NCBI GenBank assembly: GCA_036250195.1
Contig: JAVHZZ010000004.1
Coordinates: 249,031,028 to 249,095,027 of the forward strand
Source of the DNA: Mixophyes australis
Taxonomy: Eukaryota > Chordata > Amphibia > Anura > Limnodynastidae
Length of the DNA: 64,000 bases
Reading direction: 5' to 3'
This document shows, in pieces, positions 30,801 to 37,679 of the stretch. The notes under the pieces are model-generated. The model was given only the letters and a program-made list of their open reading frames with translations. It ran no database searches and was not told the origin of the DNA. The first letter of the stretch is position 1. Every line of letters starts with the position of its first letter. Both the position numbers and the translations under genes were made by a program.

Positions 30801-33238
30801 TATGGAAGACAGGATTTTGCATTTGACTGCCTTAAATCTGACAAAGTAAGCAAACCACTGCAAATATATTAAATGTCTGCGGGACAAAACATAATAATTT
30901 TAAATATAACTATTTATAAAAATGTTACTAATAATATAATAATGTACTAATTCTTAGGCCAGTCACCCATTGATGTTGTATTTGCATAAAAAACTGCATG
31001 TGAATATACATATAAATGATTCAGTTCGCCGTGAAGTTTCTCAGAACGATAGTTTGGTAAAAATCTATGCTCATTTTTCCTTGCCCCCTATGGGGCGCAA
31101 GAAAAATCAGCGGACTTCTCTAAAAATATACACACAAAGTGTCTACGGAATGGACAGTTTGCACTGAATTGAATTCCCACCTATGTGTTTCACATTAATT
31201 TGAAATGCGGTTCACATGTTGTAAACCTGCAGATTATATGCGCTATGGAAACCCTATGGAATTAATGGAAGAAGCTCTGTCATTAAATACATATTTATTT
31301 TTAAAAAGAGTGCACACCCAGAAATTAAAACTATAACCGCAAAGTGCTAGATGGGTTGGATTCGTTATGCTATAATAGTGAGACTTTGCCACCCAGTGGT
31401 CCCAGCATAAGGGGAAAGGGATCCATAAATCCAGGGCCGGTGCTAGGGTCCTTGGCGCCCTAGGCACATTTTCAAAATCGGCGCCCACCGCCCCGCGCCC
31501 CCCCCCCATTTTCAAAATCGGCGCCCCCCCCCCATCTTTTCTTAGCTTAACTTGCCTCCTCTCTGCTCCGTCTGCTCCCCTCCACTCACTGACACTGTCG
31601 GGCCATGATGATGATGTCACGGCCCGACAGTCAGTGAGTGGAGGGGACTAGACGGAGCAGAGAGGTGGCGATGGTGATGATCAATAGTCCCTCCCTCTGA
31701 ATGTATCTGAAGCTGTGCGGCGGCCGTGAAAGGTATGGTCAGCGGTCGCCGCACAGTTTCAAAGAAATTTTTAATCTGTGGCGCCCTCCAGGCGCCCTCC
31801 AGAGCCCGGCGCCCTAGGCAAGTGCCTAACCTTGCCTAATGGGAGCGCCGGGCCTGCATAAATCCCCTTATACTGGGACCCCTGGGGTTTCACTATTATA
31901 GTATAAATAAGTAAATAATACATTCACCATCAAGGGTCAAACAATTTTTATATTAAGAAAAGATTTTAATTCAAAGGGAAACACAAGTAATATCACTTTT
32001 TAATCCAAAAGAAAAAATTGTAATCCAAAGAGAAATGTCCTTAAGGAAAGCCAAAACATATGTTCTTTCAATCCAAAGAAAAACAATGTAATTCAGAAGT
32101 AAATGTTCCTAAATCCAAACTATATCTTCTTCTTATAGTCCAAGTGATATCTAACTCAGATATTTTTCTGTAACTTCGAAGGAAAATTCACGCTAGATCT
32201 TCTTTTAATCCAAAGAATAATTCAAGACAGACCATATTTTAATCCAAAGGGTAATCCAAGAAAAATACATAAACACAAAGTACAGTGGAAACTGCTCCTC
32301 TTGGAGACCTGCCGCAGAATGAGATATGAATCAGTTGACAGGACTCCCCAAAGCTGTTCAGCCAATCACATGTAGATTTTCCACACTAGCCGAAATGTGA
32401 TTGGCTGGTGGTAAGGGAGGCCTGGGAGTCTCTGGTTTGATCACACATCAATAGAGATTAATTTAATGTTTATTGATGTATGGGGAAAACAATAACCAGT
32501 GCAGCACAGCTTCATTGATGTCTATAGCCCATTTGCTTCTATAGCACTTTCATCTTAATGGAATCACTGCATGTAGTGCACAACTTCATTGAAATGAATG
32601 GGAGTGAAAACTGTGTTATAAAATCAGCTGGCTGAGTTGGTTGGCATTCATGTAGGAAGGTGATAAAAGGATTTAAATTCTTGCACCTTCCAGTTGCACA
32701 TTTGTGGAAAAACGTATTTCTAGAATCGTTTTGAGTAATGAAATAATAACATTCAAACACACAAAAGGGACAACTGTAATACAGACAGTCCCAATGCCCC
32801 TCACTCTCATGCTTAATTTAAGACCTTATTGATATTAGATTGAGCAGTACTCAAATGGCAAAGTTGGACATAGAGCTCCACAACAGCAAGGTCTGCAGAT
32901 CAGTCCCCCTTTTTGTGGAGGTCTGATTTCCTCAGGGGTTCCTCTGGTGCAGGAGGAAGGGATCTTGGGGTTGTCCTTGCAACATGCAGATAACATGAGG
33001 CTGGGGTGGGAAATAAATACAGTTTTCAAACTTTTTTTTTTAAAATTTGTTATTTAAAAATGATACTTAATAAGCTGTTACCACTTTGTCTGAAATAATG
33101 AATGTTGTTGTAATATATAATTTATTTATTTTTTAGGATGACAAAACTGAAGTTTTAGACTTGCAATTTGACCCAGGACACGAACATGACAATCCTGCTT
33201 TCACACAGGATGATTTTAAGCTTTCACAACTTAAATGA
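739..33238 (+). CDS. SLC5A8: SLC5A8-like sodium-coupled monocarboxylate transporter, last five coding exons
   Basis: Exons are 739-825, 25429-25637, 28794-28897, 30766-30845 and 33137-33238. They total 582 nt, giving 193 residues plus stop, with GT..AG borders and matching phases. The family (SLC5/SSF) couples Na+ to uptake of lactate, pyruvate, butyrate and nicotinate at apical epithelial membranes. The visible part is the C-terminal third. It starts with a membrane segment ([17 protein letters not shown]), followed by another ending in the SLC5A8-type stretch [13 protein letters not shown]. Next comes a loop with possible N-glycosylation sites (NFT, NET), the motif YWYSLSYLY, a last membrane segment, and a cytoplasmic tail with DNPAF. 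The upstream exons lie before the window. SLC5A12 is the main alternative. The tail motif and the neighbouring ANO4 favour SLC5A8. Confidence 0.88.
826..2059. other. Intron sequence, no recognised feature
   Basis: This is the beginning of the large SLC5A8 intron. The short open frames at 865-1053, 1168-1398 and 1423-1770 show no recognisable protein motifs, and I assign nothing to them. Confidence 0.6.
2060..2839 (+). mobile_element. L2-like LINE, 3' part of the reverse transcriptase ORF and 3' UTR
   Basis: The translation across two frames shows the C-terminal hallmarks of L2/CR1-type ORF2: a YCNSLL motif, [17 protein letters not shown] and a [13 protein letters not shown] end (about 2100-2690). 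The 3' UTR follows, with the usual 'attgtaagct..gcagcgccctctta' stretch at about 2790-2825. The copy is truncated at its 5' end and carries frameshifts. It is interrupted at 2839 by the hAT element and resumes at 21500. Confidence 0.75.
3186..3429 (+). repeat. hAT 5' subterminal array, 100-bp units (left piece)
   Basis: About 2.4 copies of a 100-bp unit containing GTCAAAAGTCAT, CTGTCAGCAGTATCTAC and GCTTTTGGGGTGTCC. The array stops at 3429, where the provirus integrated, and continues at 9879. Confidence 0.92.
3430..3895 (-). repeat. Provirus 3' LTR (minus orientation)
   Basis: 466 bp, matching 9413-9878 with three substitutions seen by eye (two in the stretch TCTCAAGG/TCTAGAGG and one in GTAGGCC/GTAGACC). 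On the minus strand, the stretch TATAAATAAAG (about 3570-3580) supplies overlapping TATA-like and AATAAA signals. Confidence 0.93.
3896..3912 (-). other. Polypurine tract of the provirus
   Basis: On the minus strand a purine run (AAAAAGAGGGG) lies directly upstream of the 3' LTR, as expected for plus-strand DNA priming. Confidence 0.75.
4123..4494 (-). pseudogene. env remnant, C-terminal transmembrane subunit
   Basis: The 123-residue minus-strand frame has a tryptophan-rich membrane-proximal stretch ([15 protein letters not shown]) followed by a hydrophobic anchor of about 30 residues and a cysteine-containing tail (FFQCCLKRC). This is the usual layout of the end of a retroviral TM protein. 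The fusion peptide and the immunosuppressive-domain region are absent, so the central part of env has been lost. A second frame at 4470-4898 overlaps its start. Confidence 0.65.
4470..4898 (-). pseudogene. env remnant, surface subunit fragment
   Basis: The 142-residue minus-strand frame contains CWVC, the CXXC motif of gammaretrovirus-type surface subunits, and several NX(S/T) sites (NTS, NFS, NES, NKS, NFT). It ends in the frame overlap with the TM remnant. No signal peptide is visible in the frame. Upstream (4899-5219), I see no clean open frame. Confidence 0.55.
5220..5630 (-). pseudogene. pol remnant, C-terminal half of integrase (frame-shifted)
   Basis: The minus-strand frames here continue the integrase that begins in the 5631-7388 frame, but in other reading frames. 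An ESDRGT-type catalytic aspartate segment lies near 5590-5615. The C-terminal frame at 5220-5441 has the retroviral signature [19 protein letters not shown]. At least one frameshift separates these pieces, so no single product is encoded. Confidence 0.7.
5631..7388 (-). pseudogene. pol remnant: end of RT, RNase H and N-terminal integrase
   Basis: The 585-residue minus-strand frame begins in the RT thumb/connection (GVLTQ near 80, LNPATLFP near 155). A low-complexity insert rich in D, N, T and S follows at about 175-225. RNase H comes next, with the acidic residues in VDGS, AELEAL and YTDSRYAFG and the final aspartate in GNRLAD. The integrase zinc finger (HGPSH..CAIC) and the first catalytic aspartate in QIDYIQLP complete it. 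The RT palm with its YXDD motif is missing upstream of 7388. The frame is lost near 5700 by a frameshift. Confidence 0.85.
7389..8592. other. Non-coding segment in place of gag/pro/RT
   Basis: About 1.2 kb between the gag remnant and the pol remnant has no retroviral coding signature on either strand. It contains a 21-nt A-run at about 7939-7960. The sequence may be an insertion of another repeat or a deletion scar, and I cannot place it. Confidence 0.5.
8593..8935 (-). pseudogene. gag remnant, matrix-like N-terminus
   Basis: The 76-residue minus-strand frame at 8593-8823 is rich in lysine and aspartate/glutamate. It extends upstream in the same frame ([11 protein letters not shown]) to a stop at about 8870. 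It sits where gag should begin, downstream of the primer site. It ends where the unexplained 1.2-kb segment begins. Assignment to gag rests on position and composition only. Confidence 0.4.
9387..9405 (-). other. tRNA-Pro-type primer binding site
   Basis: On the minus strand, TGGGGGCTCGCCGCCGGGG starts seven bases after the 5' LTR end. The first ten bases match the proline-tRNA primer site used by many gammaretroviruses (TGGGGGCTCG..). Confidence 0.8.
9413..9878 (-). repeat. Provirus 5' LTR (minus orientation)
   Basis: 466 bp, nearly identical to 3430-3895. It is bordered on the outside by the target duplication TGCA (9879-9882), after which the hAT 100-bp array continues in register. Confidence 0.93.
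9879..10450 (+). repeat. hAT 5' subterminal array, 100-bp units (right piece)
   Basis: The same unit recurs with an exact 100-bp step (CATTAATATT at 9881, 9981, 10081, 10181, 10281 and 10381). Together with 3186-3429, the array held about eight copies before the provirus entered. Confidence 0.95.
10468..11803 (+). pseudogene. hAT transposase, N-terminal part with BED zinc finger
   Basis: The frame from ATG 10468 is interrupted by TAG at 10576-10578 and then stays open to 11778. An acidic serine/threonine-rich region precedes a BED finger around 11164-11310. The finger shows aromatic residues (YVWNYF), CSVC, and HLTRVH as zinc ligands. A -1 shift near 11760 is needed to reach the hAT catalytic start TTDMWTS, after which the chromovirus begins at 11804. 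BED-type hAT transposases (ZBED-related) bind the element ends and cut and paste DNA. This copy is dead. Confidence 0.85.
11949..11989 (+). promoter_or_regulatory. LTR core promoter and predicted transcript 5' end
   Basis: TATTTAAA at 11949-11956 lies 31 bases before GCCTGTTCTT (11980-11989). In the 3' LTR the same position reads GCCTGATCTT (18178-18187), which is exactly complementary to 13751-13760. Confidence 0.65.
12140..12470 (+). repeat. 78-bp tandem units in the 5' LTR
   Basis: Repeats of 'GACTGTTAGCTGATTCCTATCC..CTACAGTCTTCA' occur with a step of about 78 bases. The 5' LTR has one unit more than the 3' LTR, as shown by the change in inter-LTR offset from 6198 to 6120. Confidence 0.85.
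13749..13761 (+). other. Self-complementary primer binding site of the chromovirus
   Basis: The 13 bases between the LTR end and the gag ATG include AAGATCAGGC (13751-13760). Its reverse complement is found at the predicted RNA 5' end (GCCTGATCTT in the 3' LTR; one mismatch in the 5' LTR). There is no tRNA-type TGG. This is the arrangement of self-primed Tf1/sushi-type elements. Confidence 0.7.
13762..14694 (+). CDS. Chromovirus gag
   Basis: 310 residues, intact. An N-terminal Q-rich helical stretch is followed by the retrotransposon capsid region (about 75-235, with [18 protein letters not shown] and the [11 protein letters not shown] segment). A CCHC knuckle, CX2CX4HX4C ([14 protein letters not shown]), lies near 288-301. 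The protein packages element RNA into particles. The pol frame is open across the gag end in the -1 frame, so pol is probably made by -1 frameshifting. The ATG lies only 13 bases after the LTR. Confidence 0.9.
   Translation: MTDPDTEPTAKEMLQHLVTRVEQQDARQQLLLQCYQSLASQGPSGQPVTANVEAPVLSSVSPVPSQVSTASTLHLPTPSKYDGDPKTCRGFLNQCSVHFELQPQNFSTHRSRGAYLISLFSGQALAWASPLWERNDPVLQGSAKFISMFRSVFDEPGRVTSAASSILRLRQGSHTVGQYVIQFRILASELQWNTEALIAAFWQGLSDKIKDALTTQELPSSLEDLISLCHRVDMRFRERESEKTTPVKAPLRSTPQFRPASPSVIPMEIGRSKLSLEERKRRVKNRLCIYCADSTHMLSSCPKKSGNARP
14695..16235 (+). pseudogene. Chromovirus pol, part 1: protease and reverse transcriptase
   Basis: The frame is -1 relative to gag and is open upstream of 14709, without a needed ATG. 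Protease has the LIDSGA active site (about 37-42 from 14709). RT shows [17 protein letters not shown], the KLDLRGAYN segment and the catalytic YLDDILIFS. The frame enters RNase H (EVDASNVG) and meets TAA at 16233-16235. The same frame continues after it, so a single nonsense change is the likely cause. Confidence 0.92.
16236..17150 (+). pseudogene. Chromovirus pol, part 2: RNase H and integrase
   Basis: Continues in the frame of part 1. RNase H residues include DKELLAIK and FTDHKNL. Integrase has its HHCC finger ([14 protein letters not shown]) and the first two catalytic aspartates in [10 protein letters not shown] and SDRGVQF. TGA at 17148-17150 ends the frame shortly before the catalytic glutamate. 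Confidence 0.92.
17151..18068 (+). pseudogene. Chromovirus pol, part 3: integrase C-terminus and chromodomain
   Basis: Starts with the segment holding the third catalytic residue ([11 protein letters not shown]). It continues through the integrase C-terminal domain ([13 protein letters not shown]). It ends in a chromodomain ([11 protein letters not shown].., [14 protein letters not shown]), which in chromoviruses guides integration to marked chromatin. The frame runs about 67 bases into the 3' LTR and stops at 18066-18068. Confidence 0.9.
17987..18001 (+). other. Polypurine tract of the chromovirus
   Basis: AAAAGGGGGGG lies just upstream of the 3' LTR start at 18002, as expected for plus-strand priming. 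Confidence 0.8.
18002..19522 (+). repeat. Chromovirus 3' LTR, truncated
   Basis: Aligns to the 5' LTR from its first base to the position matching 13402, then switches abruptly to hAT transposase sequence. About 346 bases of the LTR end are missing. One 78-bp unit fewer than the 5' LTR. Confidence 0.93.
19523..20532 (+). pseudogene. hAT transposase, C-terminal part with dimerisation domain
   Basis: The open frame ending at TAA 20530-20532 is partly LTR at its start. From about 19523 it is hAT coding sequence ([16 protein letters not shown]). It ends with the hAT C-terminal dimerisation signature ([18 protein letters not shown], then [20 protein letters not shown]). The portion between TDMWTS (about 11800) and this piece, which holds most of the catalytic core, is absent. 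The gene is therefore both interrupted and deleted. Confidence 0.9.
20720..21090 (+). repeat. hAT 3' subterminal array, 100-bp units
   Basis: ATGTCAATTA recurs at 20821, 20921 and 21021, an exact 100-bp step. The unit contains GTACAGTCTATAATGGCTGA and AGTGGAGGGGGGCCT. It shares little with the 5' array except the step and ATTAATATT. Confidence 0.92.
21340..21475. repeat. (AACCAA)-like simple repeat near the hAT right end
   Basis: Runs of CAAAACCAAAAC motifs surround GCAATGGCGGTTTTG, just inside the right terminus. Confidence 0.8.
21500..21597 (+). mobile_element. L2-like LINE, 3' tail split off by the hAT
   Basis: Continues the 3' UTR interrupted at 2839: '..AAAGCGCTACGGAATCTGCTGG' type tail, then a short GATGATAATAA end. 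Confidence 0.75.
21598..24072. other. Intron sequence, no recognised gene
   Basis: AT-rich intron. Two related stretches at about 23030-23160 and 23160-23290 share 'CATAGTG(A/G)AGCC..CTGTTCACC' and look like a diverged repeat. The open frames at 23215-23427 and 23519-23752 show no protein motif that I recognise. Confidence 0.5.
24075..25217 (-). mobile_element. Tc1/mariner-type transposon relic
   Basis: Inverted ends CACCGATCAGCCACAACATT at 24075 and its near-inverse at the right end (25188-25217) are flanked by TA on both sides. The minus strand holds a decayed Tc1-type transposase. Its clearest piece is 24442-24648 ([25 protein letters not shown]). Stops and frameshifts occur throughout. 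Confidence 0.9.
25429..25637 (+). CDS. SLC5A8: SLC5A8 exon (second in window)
   Basis: The acceptor TTCCACAG precedes 25429 and the donor GTAAAT follows 25637. It holds 69 codons plus two bases. Content: a membrane segment, [13 protein letters not shown], and an extracellular loop with NFT and NET sites. The codon split AG/G gives arginine with the next exon. Confidence 0.93.
25638..26975. other. Intron sequence with a (TG)n run
   Basis: The only clear feature is a (TG)n/(TATG)n microsatellite at about 26535-26590. The rest is AT-rich and unassigned. Confidence 0.55.
26976..28340 (-). mobile_element. Solo LTR, copy A (minus orientation)
   Basis: Reverse-complement relative of 33951-35064. 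In element orientation it starts TGTCAC and ends ACGACA. Flanks are CTCAA (26971-26975) and CTCAC (28341-28345), a 5-bp duplication with one change. At 1365 bp it is longer than copy B. Part of the excess is a stretch near 28210-28300. Short frames within it (27964-28167, 28164-28355) are not genes. Confidence 0.75.
28341..28793. other. Intron sequence, nothing recognised
   Basis: Ends in a pyrimidine-rich acceptor tract (TTGTTTTTTAATAG) for the next SLC5A8 exon. Confidence 0.5.
28794..28897 (+). CDS. SLC5A8: SLC5A8 exon (third in window)
   Basis: Acceptor AATAG, donor GTATGT. It encodes [14 protein letters not shown], then the last membrane segment ([16 protein letters not shown]). Phases match both neighbours. 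Confidence 0.94.
29140..29464. repeat. Diverged minisatellite, ~20-25-bp unit
   Basis: Variants of 'CACATGCCCCTCAGACCT' repeat from about 29140 to 29464 and resume at 29807-29850 after an inserted hAT-type element. The overlapping open frames here are repeat-driven. Confidence 0.8.
29465..29806. mobile_element. hAT-type non-autonomous element (342 bp)
   Basis: Ends CAGGGCCGATAC and (inverse) CAAGGCTCGTG. An exact 8-bp duplication CCCACATG lies at 29457-29464 and 29807-29814. It sits inside the minisatellite and has no coding capacity. Confidence 0.85.
29851..30765. other. Intron sequence, nothing recognised
   Basis: No coding motif or clear repeat seen. Ends with the acceptor tract TATATATCTCACAG-like for the next exon. 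Confidence 0.5.
30766..30845 (+). CDS. SLC5A8: SLC5A8 exon (fourth in window)
   Basis: Acceptor CTCACAG, donor GTAAGC. It encodes the start of the cytoplasmic tail, [18 protein letters not shown], corresponding to the GGRKQN-type start in mammalian SLC5A8. Confidence 0.92.
30846..31364. other. Intron sequence, nothing recognised
   Basis: A 65-codon open frame at 30970-31167 has no recognisable motif. Confidence 0.5.
31365..31912. repeat. Fold-back element whose loop holds a hAT-type element
   Basis: Left arm 31365-31431 (TATAATAGTGAG.., TCCCAGCATAAGGGGA) and right arm 31857-31912 (inverse: TCCCC..TATACTGGGACC.., CACTATTATAG) are imperfect inverted copies. The 425-bp hAT-type element 31432-31856 separates them. 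Confidence 0.75.
31432..31856. mobile_element. hAT-type non-autonomous element (425 bp)
   Basis: Starts CAGGGCCGGTGCTAGGG and ends in the inverse CGCCGGGCCTG. An exact 8-bp duplication CATAAATC lies at 31424-31431 and 31857-31864. It contains a hairpin at about 31582-31641 with TGATGTCA in the loop. Same family as 53465-53905. Confidence 0.93.
31913..33136. other. Intron with diverged short repeats
   Basis: From about 31965 to 32260, 'TAATCCAAAG(A/G)(A/G)AAA' recurs many times at irregular 25-45-base steps. The remainder (32260-33136) is unassigned and ends in the acceptor for the last SLC5A8 exon. Confidence 0.6.
33137..33238 (+). CDS. SLC5A8: SLC5A8 last coding exon
   Basis: The acceptor TTATTTTTTAG precedes 33137, and TGA is at 33236-33238. 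It encodes 33 residues of acidic cytoplasmic tail with DNPAF, a motif shared with mammalian SLC5A8. It ends KLSQLK, so there is no class-I PDZ ligand at the very C-terminus. Confidence 0.92.
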   Translation, partial: DDKTEVLDLQFDPGHEHDNPAFTQDDFKLSQLK

Positions 33239-33250
33239 GAACCTATGATA

Positions 33251-33256
33251 AATAAA
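33251..33256 (+). terminator. SLC5A8: Candidate SLC5A8 poly(A) signal
   Basis: AATAAA 12 bases after the stop codon. It would give a very short 3' UTR. A more distal signal cannot be excluded. Confidence 0.5.
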
Positions 33257-33945
33257 AGACACCTGTGTGTAAGGAGACTGACTGTCACCATTGTTTTCCC
33301 TTCATATTTATTATTATGCTTACTACGAGCAGGCAAGTGTCAATATTATCTAGGCCTCCATGATTACTTGCAGACCTTATTGTTGTGGTATGATGTGGTT
33401 TAAGGGAATATTCTTATATTTATAGGTAAAGAAAACAAGGTAAATAATTTATAATAATAAGACTCAAATTGCTTTGACTCCATGAATTAAAAAAATACCC
33501 CTACAAAACCTTAGCGAAAATGTAATGAGTGATAACACTGCCACCTACTGATTTCATTGAAGATGCTCATCTAATTTTCATATTTTGCAAGTATTTTAAA
33601 AAAAAGTCTCTCTCTGTCACAGGACTAAGTATCGATCTGGGTGTTTACATCTTTGAGGATCACGCTCTGGTGATTTTAGAGCGAGAAACAACCAGTTTGA
33701 CTAGGAAAATAATAACTTATTCCTATCTAACAGCCAACTCTTTACATTTAACAGTTTCATATTAAAACTCCTTTCCTTCTTTTAAATAATTACATAACTA
33801 TGTGAAAAGGAAAACCAATAATTAACAGGGAAAAGGAAAGGCAGAGTCAGTAGGGTTCCAAAATTAGAGATATTGTTATGGATTCAACCCATGAGTAACT
33901 CCATAAATATTTCTAAGGAGATCTGTTGTATTAGTCTGAGTTGAG
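33257..33945. other. Intergenic / 3' flank, nothing recognised
   Basis: No motif found. A 78-codon open frame at 33529-33765 is unassigned. Confidence 0.5.
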
Positions 33946-33950
33946 TGGGA

Positions 33951-35064
33951 TGTCACGAACTGCCGTGACTTTGGGGGTGTTTCGCCTACAAACAGCGCTC
34001 ACACCTCACCTACTTCAGGTTTGCCACCACCTTTTGAATACGGGCAATAGGACCTCAATCTACTGTCCCACACTGGCACTCAAGGCTTCTAGGTGCTCAC
34101 AGACTAGGAAGACCCACACCAGCGAATCTCCAGACTGTTACACAAATGTAAATGCAAGCACACACAGGTTGTTAATCAAATGTATCAACAAATCACAAAC
34201 TGGCATTCAAAGGGTTAACTTGGCCGAGCTATATTTTTTTTAACTGGCTAATGGATTCATTAGAGTATCAAGGACGCAACATATTAAAATATAGATTTAA
34301 TATACAAAAGTACAGGGCATACAGATATTAAAAAATAATGAGTAAACAATTAATAGATTGACATAATAAGCAAAACAGTTTAAAATAAAAGGGGTTACAT
34401 TCAGAGTAGCACTTACATGAATTGCTTTTCTGGCCAAGGGAAATTGGCTTGGAAGATGGACAGCTTATCAATGTGAATTGATTTCCCAAAAAGTCTGACA
34501 CCTTGCTGTAACTGCTCTCAGTTTTTAAAAGACACTTCCACACTTGTCCCCACTCCCTGGGGATGTGTCTGTGATACTTTTTTCAATCACCATTTTCATG
34601 TTATCTGATTTACTACTCAATTCTACTTTGTGACCTATTTTTTCGGTGGAGCGTCACACGGACCCAATTTTATTATTAATAAATGCCTTATGACTTTGTC
34701 CATCTTTTAATACCAAACATGATGAAATGTTGACAATGTGACATACCATCTCCAAAGATATGTGATGCTGCCTTGGGCTGCAAGGATGTCCAGTTGAGAC
34801 CGGCCCCACAAAGTCTATTCAGGTGTCCAAAAACTAACTTGTGTCAGGATATATCTCACAGTAAGAGTCCTTTGAAGCTGCCATAGGTGACATACCTATC
34901 TTCTCCCACTGGAACGTGCAAATACGCATACAACAGACTTTCTGTCTTCACATTTTACACTTTAGTAGCTGAACTTATCAATGGATTAATTTGATATAAC
35001 ATATCTACACTGCAGTTATGATTCATCCCTTATAAATAACTGTAAGTTCCCTATGTTCACAACA
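33951..35064 (+). mobile_element. Solo LTR, copy B (plus orientation)
   Basis: Starts TGTCACGAAC, ends GTTCACAACA. A perfect 5-bp duplication TGGGA lies at 33946-33950 and 35065-35069. The inside matches copy A (26976-28340) in inverse orientation, for example 'TACACAAATGTAAATGCAAGC' followed by 'GTTAATCAAATGTATCAACA'. No internal retroelement genes lie next to either copy. Confidence 0.88.
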
Positions 35065-35069
35065 TGGGA

Positions 35070-36029
35070 TATTTTAGTTTTTTGCAGTGAAGCAATATAA
35101 AATATTTGGGCTCTTGTACTATGCAGTTAGCTTAGGTGTTGGTTGTGCCAATAAGTATTTAACAACACATCTTTCCATTATAATTCAAACTTTGCATACA
35201 AGCAAACAATGTATTCCATTGTACCTAGGGAGTCACAGTCTCACTAGCAATTTGTTAGGGTAAGTATGGCATAAAAGGAGTAGGAGTAGTATAATGCCAA
35301 TGCATTTCGAATTTGTTAAGATTAACACCTCTCTCTCCTCTGGTTGTCAGGAAATGGCAATCAGCATCTCTTGGCTTTCGCTGCTGCTTCTTCCAACATC
35401 AAGCTAGTTGCTAGACAGCAGCAGCTGCCTGCCTAGTGCTAATAGCACAAGCATGTGGGTTAATTTAGAATAATGAAGAATGTGATACTTATCCTGACTG
35501 GTTCCTCCAGCTTTTATTAGTCCCTCTTTCCCTACCTCCTATGCTGTTATAGACTGACCCAGTATGTTGAATGTTGTGCCTTGCTACTGTGACACTCTGT
35601 TGTAACCAGGATTGCTTAATATCCTGCTTTGTCTGCTACCTGCCTTTTGACTGTTTGCCTGTACTCTATATTCTATCTTTGACTGCTGCCTGTCCCTGGC
35701 CTCTGCCTATATTATGATTCCATCTGCCAGTCTCTAACCATTGCCTGACTGACCTTGCTCCTGGATCTTTGCTGTGGGTGACCTTGACGTACTGTGCCGG
35801 ATAACTCAGTGCTCTTGCATTATCACTGCTAATTATACTGTACCCAGCTGGTCTCCTATTGTGTACTGTCTATAAACATAATGTTAATATGATCCTATAA
35901 CTATAGGTTAAGTGCTGGGGTGACTGAGCATTTACAAACATGTATTATGCTAAAGGTGAATCTGTTCTAGGGATCTTATCTTAAAATAATCATACCATCC
36001 TATTAAGATAATAAGTTCATAAAGGAACA
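35070..36029. other. Intergenic, unassigned; a repeat is possible
   Basis: 35500-35870 is rich in CTG/CCTG-type words, like the leader of some LTRs. I see no termini or coding signature. Confidence 0.4.
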
Positions 36030-37240
36030 CCCTTTAAACATGCCCTTATATGTCTCATTCTCAAAAAAACACAATCTTGACCCGACCTCACTCGCTAACT
36101 ACTGCCCCATCTCACTTCTCCCCTTTGCCTCTAAATTACTCGAAAGGGTAGTCTACACCTGCCTCATTAGGCCCCTGTCGGACAACTCCCTACTTTATCC
36201 TTTCCAATCCGGCTTCCACTACCTCCACTCCACTAAAATCGCCCTGGCCAAAGTCACTAATGACCTTCTCTCTGCTAAATCTAAAGGTCACTTCTCCCTG
36301 CTCATCCTCCTGGAACTTTCCGCAGCCTTTGACCAGTTGAGCACTCCCTCCTGTTGCAGACCCAAGCCGCATCCGGCCCTTCCTAGCTCAGGATGCCACT
36401 AAAACCATTACACCATTGCACTCATCATTTTCTGTCTTGATTACTGTAACCTTCTCCTCACCAGCTTCCCCCTCTCCCACCTCGCTACACTCAGGTCTAT
36501 ACTCAACGCAGCTGCAAGATTCATCTTCCTCTCCTGCCACTTCTTTTCTGCCTCCCCTCTTTGCCTTGTCTTACACTAGCTCCCTTTCCCCTACTGAATC
36601 CTTTTCAAACTCCTCACTCTCACCTACATGGTTCTCTCCCATTTCACTGCCCCATACATCTCCAAACTCCTCTCCATTCACACTCCATCCTGATCCCTCC
36701 GATCAGACAATGATCATTGGTTCTCCTCCACTCCACTATGATCATCTTATCCCACTCCAGAATCCAAGATTTCTCCCAGGCTGCCCCCCCCCTCCCCTGG
36801 AATGACCTCCCACTTTCCACCTGACTGTCCCCTAATTGGTGCACATTGAAATGAGCACTTAAAACTCATCTGTTCCTCAAAGCCTACCAGCTATCCACCT
36901 AACCTTCTCTCCATGCTTGATCTCTTCTCTCTCCCCCTCTCCCGCTACACTCTCCTCTTGTGGTTGATCTCCTCTGACTCCCTATTGTGCCTCCTGTCTG
37001 TTTGCCTTTAGGATGTAAGCTCTTATGAGCATGGCTCTCTTCCCTCCTGTCTCTCTACCTATTCTCCTGCTCCAGCTTCACTATACAAGCTTTATTTGGC
37101 GCTTTTGAATTCCTGGTATTTTTGGTTATTGTTCTGTACTGTTTTACCCTGTATAGTCCACTGTCTGTTTTCTGTACAGCGCTGCGTAAAAAAACATGCA
37201 GCGCCATATAAATAAAGATAAATAATAATACTTGTGGCTG
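36030..37240 (+). mobile_element. L2-like LINE with internal deletion
   Basis: The first part shows the RT start typical of L2/CR1-type elements ([22 protein letters not shown], then a degenerate HQSGF-like segment and LSAAFD). The catalytic palm is missing. After a deletion near 36345, the C-terminal part (LDYCNLLLTSFP in another frame) and a 3' UTR follow, ending CGCCATATAAATAAAGATAA at about 37220. Confidence 0.78.
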
Positions 37241-37244
37241 GGTC

Positions 37245-37679
37245 ATGTAGAAATAACTTATTGTAGATACTTATTTTAACAAGGGATGCAGCGCACCTCT
37301 GTATATAATTGCAAATATACTGATTTTTGATACTATGTTATATGATTATATTAGAACTGTACTGATTTCTGATACAATAGGCAAAACTTCATTGTTTTGC
37401 AATAGGCAAAACTGCATTGTAACTTCTGAAGGTAGACTAATCATGCTAATTAAGTATTTTCCTGTGAAGTGACCAACACAGCAGGAGGTTGTTACTTTCA
37501 GTCCTGTGTAGGTTTTCTTCCAGTATCTTGGAACCTGTCAATGTAGACTCAGGGTACAAGTAATTTAGAATATCACAGATTGCAGTGAATTATGTAAATT
37601 AAATTACACTAAATACAAAATTAGAGAATATTACATCCTGAATGTTGAACATTCAATGTAAAAAGGTGTTAAACCCCTT
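37245..37679. other. Intergenic, nothing recognised
   Basis: No open frame or repeat motif seen. Confidence 0.5.
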
